Source: Planctomycetales bacterium
GTDB lineage: Bacteria > Planctomycetota > Phycisphaerae > SM23-33
Direction: 5' to 3'
Length of the DNA stretch: 5,874 bases
Assembly: GCA_030631125.1 (NCBI GenBank)
Contig: DAOVLS010000165.1
Span: 1 to 5,874, forward strand
Position numbers and translations under genes: made by a program. Positions 5,826 through 5,874 of this stretch are shown piece by piece (position 1 is the first letter of the stretch; each line of letters begins with the position of its first letter). Below the pieces are notes generated by a model. The model worked only from the letters and a program-made list of their open reading frames with translations, ran no database searches and was not told the DNA's origin.

Positions 5826-5874
5826 ATGACATCGAAAAGAACAAAAAAGAAAACGCAGAAACGCGCTAAAAAAC
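5826..5874 (+). CDS. Possible start of a next gene, lysine/arginine-rich N-terminus (cut by window end)
   Basis: ATG 5826 opens a frame that runs to the window end as MTSKRTKKKTQKRAKK, 16 residues, 10 of them Lys or Arg. It lies 17 bases beyond the terminator's T-run. No clear ribosome binding site or promoter precedes it. A basic stretch like this could precede a membrane anchor or be a nucleic-acid-binding tail, or the frame may not be a gene at all. No function is proposed. Confidence 0.3.
   Translation, partial: MTSKRTKKKTQKRAKK

Noticed and set aside
5612..5869. Open + strand frame overlapping the HAD 3' end and terminator
   Set aside because: It would translate through the end of HAD out of frame and through the terminator; no recognisable protein features.

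Overview
The window looks like a chromosomal piece of a GC-rich environmental bacterium, most likely Planctomycetota (Phycisphaerae-like). This assignment is an inference. It rests on the pairing of a cysteine-containing Gfo/Idh/MocA oxidoreductase with a UxaE-type epimerase and an unusual HAD hydrolase, and on short intergenic repeat modules of a kind I associate with such genomes. No rRNA or other taxonomic marker is present. All genes I can support lie on the + strand.

Layout. Positions 1-1001 hold the C-terminal two thirds of a long-form 6-phosphogluconate dehydrogenase (gnd), cut by the window edge. A 106-base gap follows, holding a heptamer repeat (about 1003-1028) and a strong perfect-length hairpin (1049-1075). 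Next comes an AT-richer gene for a small three-helix membrane protein of unknown function (1108-1545). One base later a Gfo/Idh/MocA-family oxidoreductase starts (1547-2863), followed by a UxaE-type tagaturonate epimerase (about 2889-4355). A hicBA toxin-antitoxin module (4423-4790, antitoxin first, ATGA overlap) with its own sigma70-like promoter sits between the epimerase and a HAD-superfamily hydrolase (4834-5751). The HAD gene ends at a textbook intrinsic terminator (5786-5809). A lysine-rich open frame from 5826 may be the start of the next gene.

How the genes may work together. The oxidoreductase, epimerase and HAD phosphatase-like enzyme would fit a hexuronate or keto-sugar-acid catabolic cluster: C-4 epimerisation of a keto-uronate, NAD(P)-dependent oxidation or reduction, and phosphate hydrolysis, beside the pentose phosphate enzyme Gnd. 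The individual families are well supported; the joint pathway is a hypothesis. The hicBA pair looks like a self-contained stability module inserted into this metabolic run. I found no CRISPR array, tRNA, rRNA or insertion sequence.
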